From Chromatiaceae bacterium (lineage in GTDB: Bacteria; Pseudomonadota; Gammaproteobacteria; Chromatiales; Chromatiaceae): a DNA stretch of 64,000 nt. The position numbers were made by a program, and so were the translations under genes. Below, in pieces: positions 51,553 through 60,645 of the stretch. The DNA is taken from positions 868,001-932,000 of the forward strand of contig JACKMT010000001.1 of the NCBI GenBank assembly GCA_024235255.1. The letters run 5' to 3'. Each line of letters starts with the position of its first letter. Positions within the stretch are counted from its first letter, which is position 1. Below the pieces are notes generated by a model that saw nothing but the letters and a program-made list of their open reading frames with translations, ran no database searches and was not told the origin of the DNA.

Positions 51553-51964
51553 GAGTGATGGACCTGAGGGGAATACGAAGCGCAAATGATAGCCACAGGA
51601 CTCTAACAATTGAAGCTACCAGGCGGTTAAAAAGCTGAATTACACCACCAATACCGAAAAATCGAACTGGATGCCGGGAACTGGATTTTATATCGACAGC
51701 AGTGATCACGGATATCGCCAAACGGACCACCCGGGGAGGTCGTCCGTCTGCCCAGGCAAGCATACTGCTTCAGCCCTGGGTGCACACAACAGAGCGCTCC
51801 TCAAGCTTTAGCCTGTCTGAACGGCAGCCGGAGGCTTGTTTTCCGGCTGTCTATCCCCGCCATTTCCGAGTTGCGTTCATGCTCAGCCAATATTATGGTT
51901 AAGCCCATTATTCTTTAAATTTCTGCCTACCCGGTCAAAGGTGGCGCATTGTTGAGGGGATCCG
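51553..51964. other. Intergenic region between diverging ABC exporter and flavoprotein genes
   Basis: About 410 bp. No supported coding frame, RNA or repeat was seen. It must contain the two divergent promoters. A GAGGGG ribosome site ends it just before 51965. Confidence 0.4.
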
Positions 51965-53092
51965 ATGAAGCGAGTCACCATCGTTGGCGCTGGTTTCGCC
52001 GCACTTACAGCAGTCAGGAAGCTTCGTGCTATCAACCCACGCATGGAAATCACGCTGATTGCCCCCAGTCCGGAGTTCACCTATTTCCCAGGCACCATCT
52101 GGATCCCATCAGGTCTGCGCCAGCCTGAGGATCTGGTGATACCGCTGGAAAACTTTTTCCAGCGGACTCGGGTCAAATACCACAAAGGTTCCGTCACCGG
52201 CCTGAAGGATGGGGGCCGTACCGTCGTCACCGACCGAGGGGAAGTCAAAAATGAAGGGCTCATCATCTGTTCCGGCGGTCGGTTCATCAAAACGCTTCCC
52301 GGCATCGAGCATGTCATCACACCCTGCGAAGGTATCTCTGCCGCAGTTAAGATTCGTGACCGACTGCGGCAACTGAAAAGCGGCACTATCGCCGTCGGTT
52401 TCTCCGGGAATCCCAAGGAACCATCGGCCATGCGGGGCGGCCCGATGTTTGAGTTCCTGTTCGGGATCGACCAGTCACTCAGATTGGACGGCCGCCGTGA
52501 ACAGATAAAGCTGGTCTTTTTCACACCGGCACCGACACCCGGCCAACGCCTCGGCCCGAAGGCCGCCGAAGGACTGTTCAAGGAGATGCAAAAACGCGAT
52601 ATCGAAACGCATCTCGGCTTCAAACTAAAGGGTTTTACTGAAAAGTCCGTGATTACCGAAGGGGGAGAGTTCGACGCACACCTGATCCTGTTCATGCCGG
52701 GTATGACCGGCAACACCTGGTTTGACGCTACCGACCTACCGCGCTCCGAAGGCGGCTTGATTCGGGCTGATGGATTGTGCCGAGTAGAGGGCATGGATAA
52801 GGTGTATGTGGCCGGCGACTCAGGCAGCTACCCGGGACCGGAGTGGATGCCGAAGCAGGCGCACATGGCAGACTTGCAAGCTGCGGCTGCAGCAGAAAAC
52901 CTGAATGCAGAGTTGAACGGCCAGGAACCATCCAAACGCTTCCATGTGGAGTTGATCTGCATCGTCGACAGCCAGACCACCGGCAGTCTGGTGGCGCGTA
53001 CCCAGAAGTACAACATCGTCCTTCCGCAGATGCGGGTGCTTCACTGGCTTAAACGGATTTTTGAGTGGTGGTATCTGCGCCAGTACCGCTAA
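51965..53092 (+). CDS. SQR-like FAD-dependent oxidoreductase without the canonical Cys pair
   Basis: A 375-aa flavoprotein of the disulfide reductase/SQR superfamily: GAGFAALTA dinucleotide loop, an FPGTIWIPSGL string typical of SQR-like proteins and a VYVAGDSGSYPG second FAD motif. Cys is found at 102, 121, 272 and 332. In the segment where sulfide:quinone oxidoreductases carry a catalytic Cys (about 150-162, before GGPMFEF), there is none. It could be a divergent SQR, a NADH dehydrogenase-like enzyme or a sulfur-related oxidoreductase. The amphipathic C-terminus (LHWLKRIFEWWYLRQYR) suggests membrane association. GAGGGG precedes ATG. Confidence 0.75.
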   Translation: MKRVTIVGAGFAALTAVRKLRAINPRMEITLIAPSPEFTYFPGTIWIPSGLRQPEDLVIPLENFFQRTRVKYHKGSVTGLKDGGRTVVTDRGEVKNEGLIICSGGRFIKTLPGIEHVITPCEGISAAVKIRDRLRQLKSGTIAVGFSGNPKEPSAMRGGPMFEFLFGIDQSLRLDGRREQIKLVFFTPAPTPGQRLGPKAAEGLFKEMQKRDIETHLGFKLKGFTEKSVITEGGEFDAHLILFMPGMTGNTWFDATDLPRSEGGLIRADGLCRVEGMDKVYVAGDSGSYPGPEWMPKQAHMADLQAAAAAENLNAELNGQEPSKRFHVELICIVDSQTTGSLVARTQKYNIVLPQMRVLHWLKRIFEWWYLRQYR

Positions 53093-53164
53093 GCGCCGCC
53101 TACCTGTGGGTATCTTTTTGTCCGGGAATCGAAACGGGGAGATACATTACGGATACCTGTCTCA

Positions 53165-53821
53165 CTATCCCGCCGACTCCCTTGGGCACAGGTTCTGCTC
53201 CACCGCGATAACCGCTGCCTCCACCCGTGAATGCACCTGGAGTTTGCGCAGTATGGATTTAACGTGAAGTTTTACGGTACCGTCGGAGATACCCAGATTA
53301 CGCGCGATCACCTTGTTGCTCTGACCGGCTGCCAGATGGCAGAGTATCTCCCGCTCCCTGGGTGTAAGATCGGAGAATCTGTTGCCGGCCGAAGTTGGCT
53401 CAGTATCCCCTTGCACCGCTTTGGCGAGAATGCCGGTCAGCTCCTTGGCCACTACCGTATTGCCGGCGACGATATCGCGCAGCGCGGTGATCAGTTCGTC
53501 CGGCTCCATGTCCTTTAGCAGATATCCCTGAGCACCGCTCTGCAGGGAATCGATGACATCGCCCTCCTCTCTGCTGGTAGTGAGCATGGCGATTGGCATG
53601 TTGAGTTTACGCGAACGCAGATCTTCGAGAACCTCAATGCCGCTCATACCAGGCATTCTCATATCCAGCAGCACCACATCCGGGCGCGTAAGCGCAGCCT
53701 GCCGGATCCCTTCGTGACAATCACCCAGCGCACCGATAACGTCTATACCGCGCCGCTCCAGCAGCTCCTGCAGCCCGATCCTGAACAGTGCATGATCATC
53801 GATCAGCAATACCCGCATCAT
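53165..53821 (-). CDS. NarL/FixJ-family response regulator
   Basis: A 218-aa two-component regulator: receiver domain with phospho-acceptor D53 (VVLLDMRMPG), acidic pair DD at 8-9, then a LuxR-type helix-turn-helix (LTPREREILCHLAAG, DGTVKLHVKSILRKL). It resembles NarL in domain lengths. No histidine kinase lies beside it, so the cognate sensor is elsewhere. A role in nitrate/nitrite control is attractive given the nir genes but is unproven. Confidence 0.9.
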   Translation of the reverse strand: MMRVLLIDDHALFRIGLQELLERRGIDVIGALGDCHEGIRQAALTRPDVVLLDMRMPGMSGIEVLEDLRSRKLNMPIAMLTTSREEGDVIDSLQSGAQGYLLKDMEPDELITALRDIVAGNTVVAKELTGILAKAVQGDTEPTSAGNRFSDLTPREREILCHLAAGQSNKVIARNLGISDGTVKLHVKSILRKLQVHSRVEAAVIAVEQNLCPRESAG

Positions 53822-53904
53822 GCTCGATACCTGAACTCAGCTGACACCATCATCTGCCGGGCAGGATATCACAGGTTCACCCTGCCCGCTGTTTCCCGGC
53901 CCCG

Positions 53905-54375
53905 TCACGCTACAGACGGCCGCCGCTGCTCTGGCAAGACCTTATTGGCAAGATAGGCGTCGCCCTCTTCTATCGTGACGGGTAGATAGGACTGGTCCAC
54001 CAGCGGCAGCTCATAGTCGTTCCAACCGCGCAACCCGGTCTTCAGATTTACCACCTTCTTAAACCCCATCATCATAAGTGTAACGGCAGCCAGAACACTT
54101 CTGTTGCCCGATCGGCAGACAACCACAACATAGCGCTCTCGTGCGGTAACCAGATCCGGTTCGGTCTCTTCGTAATCCCATTCAGCTGCGGATTCAAGCA
54201 CCCCGCGCGGCACATTGATCGAATCCTCGATACGCATTACATCGAACTCATACGGCTCGCGCACATCCAGGATCAACATATCCTGGCCGGCAGCCATCTG
54301 CTCCTCAAGATCCCAGGGGAATATCTGTTCGATCTGGCTTTCGCACTCCCTGATCAAGTCGGCAAATGTTTTCAT
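53905..54375 (-). CDS. Rhodanese-domain sulfurtransferase
   Basis: A 156-aa single rhodanese domain with the active-site loop CRSGNRS (C87), which can carry a persulfide. It begins with a helical extension of about 28 residues. LDVREPYEFDVMRIEDSINVPRG is the conserved N-terminal domain part; 'LMMGFKKVVNLKTGLRGW' the C-terminal. It may move sulfane sulfur in this sulfide-oxidising cell. It starts one base after a small open frame's stop on the same strand. Confidence 0.9.
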   Translation of the reverse strand: MKTFADLIRECESQIEQIFPWDLEEQMAAGQDMLILDVREPYEFDVMRIEDSINVPRGVLESAAEWDYEETEPDLVTARERYVVVVCRSGNRSVLAAVTLMMMGFKKVVNLKTGLRGWNDYELPLVDQSYLPVTIEEGDAYLANKVLPEQRRPSVA

Positions 54376-54376
54376 C

Positions 54377-54607
54377 TTAATCGTTTTCCTTAGCCCTATT
54401 CCGGAACTGTTGATCGCCCAATCGCACGGAAACAGTCACCTCTAATGCCTTATCCGGCGCTGAGCAATGGGTAGCAAAAGGAGGTTCTGCCTTCGGCTGC
54501 TCCTGCACAGCAACAGCATCTTGTCGTAGCTGCACCCAATTAGCCGGAAACATCAGCAGTAACAAGGCCGCCAAGTTCTTTACGACAAACTCCGGTTGCA
54601 ACACCAC
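54377..54607 (-). CDS. Possible small exported protein before the rhodanese gene
   Basis: A 76-codon frame with a hydrophobic N-terminal stretch (KNLAALLLLMFPANW) and a polar tail. Its stop is one base before the rhodanese start, and AAGGAAAA within its end serves as the rhodanese ribosome site, as in real operons. No family recognised; it could be a chance frame. Confidence 0.35.
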   Translation of the reverse strand: MVLQPEFVVKNLAALLLLMFPANWVQLRQDAVAVQEQPKAEPPFATHCSAPDKALEVTVSVRLGDQQFRNRAKEND

Positions 54608-54728
54608 TCCCGGATCTACCGGTGAAAGAGAAATACCCGATCGTGCCCCTGGGATAGTGTGCTACTCAACCAGCCTGAGCATCTTCAATACACTGAAAAA
54701 CAACTTCTGGATTGCGTGATAAACGACG

Positions 54729-55490
54729 CTAGTCGGTTTCTCTGACCTGCGATGGCTTATTGAGCAGGACCGGTCTGCTTCTCCGACGCACCCGGATATT
54801 GATCATCTCGACGGTGACGGAAAACGCCATAGCAAAATAGATATAGCCCTTTGGAATATGCATATCCAGACCTTCACCTATCAGCGCGACGCCAACCAGC
54901 GTGAGGAAGCTCAGTGCCAGCATCTTGATGCTTGGATGGCGCTCCACAAACTCACCAATCGCCTTAGCGGCAAACATCATCACACCAACTGCGATAATAA
55001 TGGCTATCACCATGACCTCAACATCCTTAGCCATGCCGACAGCGGTGATGACCGAATCGAGAGAAAAAATAATGTCCAACAGGGCAATCTGTCCCAGCAC
55101 CGCCAGGTAGCTGACAGATAGCTTCGAAGCGCCCTCCTCCTCTTGTTTCGGCCCTTCAAGATTCTCCCAGATCTCCTGACTGCTCTTGTACAGCAGAAAT
55201 AGCCCGCCAAGCAGGAGAATCAGGTCACGGCCGGAAATTTCCTGGGCCAGCAGGGTAAACAGCGGAGTCGTCAACCGCATTACCCAGGCAAGCGACAACA
55301 GCAGCGCTATACGGGTGATCATCGCCAGAGCGAGACCCTGCAATCTCGCCCGCTGACGCTGCTCCTCCGGCAGGCGGCCGACCAGTATCGATATAAAAAT
55401 AATATTGTCGATGCCCAGCACAATCTCTAACGCTGTCAACGTTACAAGCGCCAACCATGCCTCGGGGCTGTAGATCCATTCGATTCCCAT
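54729..55490 (-). CDS. TerC-family membrane protein
   Basis: A 253-aa protein with seven helices and the conserved acidic membrane motifs LEIVLGIDNIIF and LLDIIFSLDSV that define the TerC family. Members are linked to tellurite resistance and, more broadly, to metal (manganese) homeostasis. ATG at 55490. It is monocistronic by appearance; the downstream gap of 120 bp shows no clear terminator. Confidence 0.93.
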   Translation of the reverse strand: MGIEWIYSPEAWLALVTLTALEIVLGIDNIIFISILVGRLPEEQRQRARLQGLALAMITRIALLLSLAWVMRLTTPLFTLLAQEISGRDLILLLGGLFLLYKSSQEIWENLEGPKQEEEGASKLSVSYLAVLGQIALLDIIFSLDSVITAVGMAKDVEVMVIAIIIAVGVMMFAAKAIGEFVERHPSIKMLALSFLTLVGVALIGEGLDMHIPKGYIYFAMAFSVTVEMINIRVRRRSRPVLLNKPSQVRETD

Positions 55491-55554
55491 GAAGCGGGAT
55501 TGTAATTTAAATAGTTACACTGTTGAACTGTTGTAATAAGGGAGACAGGCGGTT

Positions 55555-55593
55555 AACTCTCTGCCATAAATGAAAAAGGCCCCAAAAGGGGTT
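55555..55593. repeat. Degenerate copy of the tRNA-Ser terminator hairpin
   Basis: The stretch CTCTCTGCCATAAATG followed by AAAAAGGCCCC and AAAAGGGG closely resembles the left arm of the hairpin at 55745-55808, 191 bp away in the same orientation. Beyond the GC core the second arm is decayed. This looks like an old partial duplication next to the tRNA gene. Confidence 0.6.
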
Positions 55594-55744
55594 TGCCTCT
55601 TGTGGCATCAAAAAATCGGTTGGGGTTTCAGCAAGGGATTGATTCGCCTGTTACACAGGCTCACCCCTTCGGGGCGCCGGCAGAGCCGGCGTCTGCACCG
55701 GTACTGATGCACCGGCTGTCGAACGAAGGCTTCAAATCCAATCT

Positions 55745-55808
55745 TCTCTCTCCGCCATAAATGCAAAAGGCCCCAGAAGGGGCCCTTTGCATTTATGGCG
55801 GAGAGAGA
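55745..55808. repeat. 30-bp inverted repeat covering the tRNA-Ser 3' end
   Basis: Arms 55745-55774 and 55779-55808 pair at 29 of 30 positions around the loop AGAA. The right arm includes the last 10 bases of tRNA-Ser (acceptor strand and discriminator). On the minus strand the GC-rich core followed by CCTTTTGC can act as the tRNA terminator. The left arm repeats the tRNA tail in inverted orientation. Confidence 0.85.
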
Positions 55809-55889
55809 GGGATTCGAACCCTCGATGGAGTTATTAGCCCCATACTCCCTTAGCAGGGGAGCGCCTTCAGCCTGCTCGGCCATCTCTCC
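55799..55889 (-). tRNA. tRNA-Ser (anticodon GCT)
   Basis: A full cloverleaf can be drawn: acceptor GGAGAGA/TCTCTCC with discriminator G; D arm TGGCCGAGCAGGCTGAAGGC; anticodon loop CTGCTAA (GCT); a long type II variable arm; T arm GAGGGTTCGAATCCCTC. Its 91-base length fits class II tRNA-Ser reading AGC/AGU. CCA is not encoded. The position downstream of csrA on the same strand is usual in gammaproteobacteria. Confidence 0.96.
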
Positions 55890-56045
55890 GAAAAAATTTT
55901 CCGGACCGGTCGATCCGTTGAAAACGGCGTTATTCTAACGCACTTTCTGTCGCCACCTCAATGGATTTGGGGCGACGGTTTTGTGAGCTGATGTGGGTTG
56001 TTTTTGCGGTTTGGACCAAATCGTACAGCTGCAAAAGAGAGGGAT

Positions 56046-56070
56046 ATCCGGGGCAACAAATACCCCGGAT
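56046..56070 (-). terminator. Terminator after csrA
   Basis: ATCCGGGG and CCCCGGAT pair perfectly (8 bp, 9-base loop) 12 bases after the csrA stop; on the minus strand a pyrimidine-rich CCCTCTCTTTT tail follows. Confidence 0.65.
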
Positions 56071-56081
56071 TGAGTCCGGCG

Positions 56082-56273
56082 TCAGTTGTCCGATTCCTGA
56101 TTAGACAGCTGTTCCTGCTTGATGCGTTCGTAGATCTCTTCACGGTGAACCGTTACATCACGCGGTGCATTCACACCGATACGTACTTGGTTACCCTTTA
56201 CACCAAGCACAGTTACCGTGACCTCATCGCCGATCATCAATGTCTCGCCTACCCGACGGGTCAGTATTAACAT
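56082..56273 (-). CDS. csrA: Carbon storage regulator CsrA/RsmA
   Basis: A 63-aa RNA-binding translational regulator that binds GGA motifs in mRNA leaders. The sequence MLILTRRVGETLMIGD and the VTVLGVKGNQVRIG core are diagnostic; R44 lies in the RDVTVHREEI part. The start is the ATG of MLILTRR at 56273; five extra codons upstream are not part of the family. A 210-bp gap separates it from lysC. Confidence 0.97.
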   Translation of the reverse strand: MLILTRRVGETLMIGDEVTVTVLGVKGNQVRIGVNAPRDVTVHREEIYERIKQEQLSNQESDN

Positions 56274-56483
56274 CGTCCTAATCTCCATGTATCCAAATTT
56301 TGTGGTTTATGAGTTTCCCCGGCACGAAACCTTTCCCGGAAACCCATGCGCCACGCCAACCAAGCTCTTACACCACGATTACCTACAGTGGAGCAGGGCA
56401 CTTTCAGTTTAGCAGCCAGGAGGATTCAGCTAAAGGGAATTGAACACCTATTCAATAACTCCGGCAAGCTAACCAACCCGCAG

Positions 56484-57710
56484 TCAGGCTTGCAGTTCCC
56501 CAGCCAAACCGAACGCTTCATGCAACGAACGAACGCCTAACTCAAGATATTTTTCGTCCACTACTACCGAAATCTTTATCTCCGAGGTCGAGATCATCTG
56601 AATATTGATCCCTTCAGTGGCCAGCGTTTCGAACATGGTGCTGGCGATTCCGGCGTGGGAACGCATGCCGACCCCTACCAGCGAGAGTTTAACGATATTT
56701 TTAGTGCCGATCACCTCACGCGCGCCCAAAACCTGCGCGGTTTCATGCAACAGTTCGAGTGCCTTGTGATAGTCATTGCGGTGCACGGTAAACGTGAAGT
56801 CGGTGGTGCCATCTTTGGCGATATTCTGCACGATCATGTCCACTTCGATGTTGGCCCCGGCCACCGGTCCCAGGATACTGAAGGCGACACCGGGTTCATC
56901 GGGAACACCGAGTATTGTCAGCTTTGCTTCGTCCCGGCTGAATGCTATTCCGGAAATTTTTGCCTGTTCCATAATCTCTTCCTCAGAGGTGATGAGGGTG
57001 CCCTCGCCTTCTTCGAAACTGGATAAAACGCGCAGGGGCATATTGTACTTCCCGGCGAATTCCACCGATCTGATCTGCAGCACCTTCGAGCCCAGACTGG
57101 CCATCTCCAGCATCTCCTCGAAAGTGATCTTGTCTAATTTGCGTGCTTTCGGCTCCACCCTCGGATCGGTCGTATAGACACCGTCCACGTCGGTGTAGAT
57201 CTGGCATTCGTCCGCTTTCAGCGCCACTGCCATCGCCACTGCCGTGGTATCGGAACCGCCCCGGCCGAGGGTGGTGATATTGCCCGCTTCATCCACACCC
57301 TGGAACCCAGCTACCACCACCACTTTGCCAGCGTCCAGATCTTCATTCACCGAGCCGCCGTCGATCTCCAGAATACGCGCCTTACCGTGCGCATTGTCGG
57401 TCAGTATGCGAACCTGGGCGCCGGTATAGGAACAGGCCGGGCAGCCGCGCTTGTGCAGCGCTATGCTGAGCAGTGCGATGGTCACCTGTTCGCCGGTGGA
57501 CAACAGCACATCCATCTCCCGGGGATCGGGAAATTCACTGATTCCGTTGGCCAACGCTATCAGCCGGTTGGTCTCGCCGGACATGGCTGAAACCACAACC
57601 ACCATCCGGTCACCGCGATTGTGCGCAGCGGCGACCTTTGCAGCGACTGCCTCTATTCGCTCGACTGTGCCGACCGAGGTACCGCCATACTTTTGTACAA
57701 TAAGAGCCAT
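56484..57710 (-). CDS. lysC: Aspartate kinase
   Basis: A 408-aa enzyme phosphorylating aspartate at the entry to lysine, threonine and methionine synthesis. The N-terminal kinase domain starts with VQKYGGTSVG and includes TTLGRGGSDTTAVA. Two C-terminal ACT domains follow (KLTILGVPDEPGVA; LVGVGMRSHAG), giving feedback control by end products. Monofunctional type, usual length. In line with alaS and csrA. Confidence 0.97.
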   Translation of the reverse strand: MALIVQKYGGTSVGTVERIEAVAAKVAAAHNRGDRMVVVVSAMSGETNRLIALANGISEFPDPREMDVLLSTGEQVTIALLSIALHKRGCPACSYTGAQVRILTDNAHGKARILEIDGGSVNEDLDAGKVVVVAGFQGVDEAGNITTLGRGGSDTTAVAMAVALKADECQIYTDVDGVYTTDPRVEPKARKLDKITFEEMLEMASLGSKVLQIRSVEFAGKYNMPLRVLSSFEEGEGTLITSEEEIMEQAKISGIAFSRDEAKLTILGVPDEPGVAFSILGPVAGANIEVDMIVQNIAKDGTTDFTFTVHRNDYHKALELLHETAQVLGAREVIGTKNIVKLSLVGVGMRSHAGIASTMFETLATEGINIQMISTSEIKISVVVDEKYLELGVRSLHEAFGLAGELQA

Positions 57711-57865
57711 TATCCTAGTGCCATTTTTCAGCTGTCTGCTTCAAAACGCCGCTGCCCTGACAGGGCTGCAGCTGGGAAAAGCAAAAAATGGCGCACATTA
57801 GACACCAATTTTTTGCACTTATAAACAATTGTTAAATCTGTATGAAAAAAACAGTATCAATCGAA

Positions 57866-60478
57866 TCAGCTGGCACCTAGTTTCTGCTCCACCCAAGCTT
57901 CCACACCTGCCAGTGCCGCCGGCAGTGCGGCCGGATTGTTGCCGCCTGCCTGAGCCATGTCGGGACGTCCCCCACCGCGGCCTCCCACCTGTTCAGCAAC
58001 GAACTGTATCAGATCCCCCGCCTTCACCACTTTTATCTGATCTTTGGTGACACCGGCCACCAGGCTCACCTTCTGCCCCTGCACGGTTCCCAGCACAATG
58101 ACCGCACTACCCAACTTATCCTTCAGCTTGTCCATAGTCTCGCGCAGTGATTTTGGATCGACTCCTTCCAGCACCGCTGCCAGCACCTTGATGCTGCCGA
58201 CCTGGACCGCACTGTCCGCCAGATCGCTGCCGGCTGCGCTAGCCAGCTTCTCCTTGATTCTCTCCAGCTCCTTTTCCAGCTGTCGGTTCCGTTCCACCAG
58301 CTGCGCCACCTTGACCTGGAGATCCTCGCGGCCCGACTTAACCAGCTGCGCCACCTGATGCAGCCGCTCTTCGTCCGCTTCCATCCAGTTGATCGCTGCT
58401 TCTCCGGTAACGGCTTCGATACGGCGCACGCCGGAGGCAATGCCCGATTCTGCGGTGATGCGGATCAGACCAATATCGCCAAGCGCCTTGACGTGGGTGC
58501 CGCCGCACAGCTCGGTGGAGAAATCCCCCATGCGCAGCACTCTGACCTCATCGCCGTACTTCTCGCCGAACAGCGCCATGGCACCCGCTTTTTTAGCATC
58601 CTCCAGCGACATAATGCGGGTCTCCACCATGTGGTTGTATCTGATCTGCTGATTCACCATGCGTTCAATGGCTTGCAACTGCTCCCGGCTGACCGGTTCG
58701 AAGTGGACGAAGTCAAAACGCAGCCGCTCTGCGTCCACCAGCGAACCCTTCTGCTGGACGTGCTCTCCCAGCACCCGCCGCAATGCTGCATGCAGCAGGT
58801 GGGTTGCCGAGTGATTGAGCGCAGTCCTGCCGCGTGTCTTGGCGTAAACCTCCGGCTCGACACTGTCACCGACACGCAGCGCCGACCCGCTGAGTTGGCC
58901 GTAATGCAGGTGGAGATTACCGCCATGCTTTCGTGTATCGGAGACGCTGAACCTGGCACCGCCGGCCGAACGGATCTCGCCGCGGTCACCCACCTGACCG
59001 CCAGACTCTGCGTAGAAGGGGGTGTGGTCGAGTATCACTATGCCGGATTCGCCATCTTCGAGGATATCTACCGGCTTGCCGTCACAGACTATCGCAAGCA
59101 CCGTGGAACGTCCGGAGAGGCGCTCGTAACCGGTAAATTTGGTGGCGCCTTCAAGGTCGACGGGCAACTCGGCTTCCGCACCGAAGTGACTGGCGGCGCG
59201 CGCACGGCTGCGCTGCGCCTCCATCTCCCGCTCGAAACCCGCCATGTCCAGGCTGAGTTCACGCTCGCGGGCGATGTCGGCCACCAGATCGGTAGGGAAG
59301 CCATAGGTGTCGTACAGCTTAAACACCATGGCTCCGGGAATCTGCTTTCCGTCCAGCGATGAAATCGTCTCCTCCAGGATTTTCATGCCCTGTTCCAGTG
59401 TCTCAGCAAAGCGCTCTTCCTCCACCTTTAGCACACGCTCCACTTGCATCTGCGCCTTAGCCAGCTCGGGATAGGCGGGCCCCATCTCCACGGTGAGTGG
59501 CTTGACCAACCGGTGGAAAAAAGCCTCTTTGACACCCAACATGTAGCCGTGGCGAATGGCGCGGCGGATAATCCGGCGCAGCACATAACCCCGCCCCTCG
59601 TTGGAGGGGAGCACCCCGTCCACCACCAGAAACGCACAGGAACGGATGTGATCGGCGATGACGCGCAGCGATTTGTTCTCCATATCGGCACAGCCGGTGG
59701 CTTCGGCGGCAGCCGTGATCAGACTCTGGAACAGATCCGTCTCGTAGTTGCTGTGCACTCCTTGCAGCACCGCTGCAAGCCGCTCCAGCCCCATGCCGGT
59801 ATCCACCGATGGGCGCGGCAGTGGTGTCAGATTACCTGCGGCATCGCGGTTGTACTGCATGAAAACCAGGTTCCAGATCTCGATGTAGCGATCGCCCTCC
59901 TCGTCGGGTGAACCGGGGGGACCGCCCCAGACAGCGGGGCCGTGGTCATAAAATATCTCGGAGCAGGGTCCGCAGGGACCCACGTCGCCCATCGACCAGA
60001 AGTTGTCCTTGACGCCGCAGCGGGAGAAGCGCGCCGGATCGACACCGATCTCTTGAAGCCAGATATCGGCGGCTTCGTCATCCTCCTCGAACACGGTCAC
60101 CCAAAGCCTTTCCGGCGCCAGACCCATGTTCCGGGTGAGAAACTCCCAAGCGTACTGAATCGCCTCGCGCTTGAAATAATCACCGAAGCTGAAGTTACCC
60201 AACATCTCGAAAAAAGTGTGGTGCCGCGCGGTGTAGCCAACATTTTCCAGATCGTTGTGTTTACCGCCGGCGCGCACGCAGCGCTGTGAACTGACCGCCC
60301 GCCGGTAGTCGCGCTTCTCCCGGCCGAGAAACAGATCCTTGAACTGAACCATGCCCGCATTGGTGAACAGCAGGGTCTGGTCGTTGTGCGGCACCAGCGA
60401 GCTGCTGGCCACCTCCTGGTGTCCATGTGCAACGAAATAGTCGATGAACGCGCGTCTGAGTTGTGCGCTTGTCTTCAT
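57866..60478 (-). CDS. alaS: Alanyl-tRNA synthetase
   Basis: An 870-aa class II synthetase. N-terminal catalytic core with the class II motifs (AHGHQEVASSSLVPHND; NVGYTARHHTFFEM); editing domain with HxxxH (SATHLLHAALR) and the CGGTH zinc site; C-terminal C-Ala domain ending in a Gly-rich GGRGGGRPDMAQAGG. Full length, ATG at 60478. Flanked by recX and lysC as is usual in this class. Confidence 0.98.
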   Translation of the reverse strand: MKTSAQLRRAFIDYFVAHGHQEVASSSLVPHNDQTLLFTNAGMVQFKDLFLGREKRDYRRAVSSQRCVRAGGKHNDLENVGYTARHHTFFEMLGNFSFGDYFKREAIQYAWEFLTRNMGLAPERLWVTVFEEDDEAADIWLQEIGVDPARFSRCGVKDNFWSMGDVGPCGPCSEIFYDHGPAVWGGPPGSPDEEGDRYIEIWNLVFMQYNRDAAGNLTPLPRPSVDTGMGLERLAAVLQGVHSNYETDLFQSLITAAAEATGCADMENKSLRVIADHIRSCAFLVVDGVLPSNEGRGYVLRRIIRRAIRHGYMLGVKEAFFHRLVKPLTVEMGPAYPELAKAQMQVERVLKVEEERFAETLEQGMKILEETISSLDGKQIPGAMVFKLYDTYGFPTDLVADIARERELSLDMAGFEREMEAQRSRARAASHFGAEAELPVDLEGATKFTGYERLSGRSTVLAIVCDGKPVDILEDGESGIVILDHTPFYAESGGQVGDRGEIRSAGGARFSVSDTRKHGGNLHLHYGQLSGSALRVGDSVEPEVYAKTRGRTALNHSATHLLHAALRRVLGEHVQQKGSLVDAERLRFDFVHFEPVSREQLQAIERMVNQQIRYNHMVETRIMSLEDAKKAGAMALFGEKYGDEVRVLRMGDFSTELCGGTHVKALGDIGLIRITAESGIASGVRRIEAVTGEAAINWMEADEERLHQVAQLVKSGREDLQVKVAQLVERNRQLEKELERIKEKLASAAGSDLADSAVQVGSIKVLAAVLEGVDPKSLRETMDKLKDKLGSAVIVLGTVQGQKVSLVAGVTKDQIKVVKAGDLIQFVAEQVGGRGGGRPDMAQAGGNNPAALPAALAGVEAWVEQKLGAS

Positions 60479-60645
60479 GTCATTCAGCCAGCCAATTGCT
60501 CAAAAGACTGAATGTTAAAGAGAAACCCGAGGGTTGTCACCACTGGGCGGAATTTTTCGTCACCGCCCTCCAGCATGCTCCGCGGGAAAAGAAGCGATCG
60601 GATTGTGATCCGTCTGAGTTGGAAGCGCCTGTCGATAAGACCGCA

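Noticed and set aside
55608..55883. 91-codon minus-strand frame across tRNA-Ser
   Set aside because: It lies on the tRNA gene and its terminator repeats; not protein coding.
58358..59362. 334-codon plus-strand frame opposite alaS
   Set aside because: Antisense shadow of alaS; no initiation signals and no recognisable domain.
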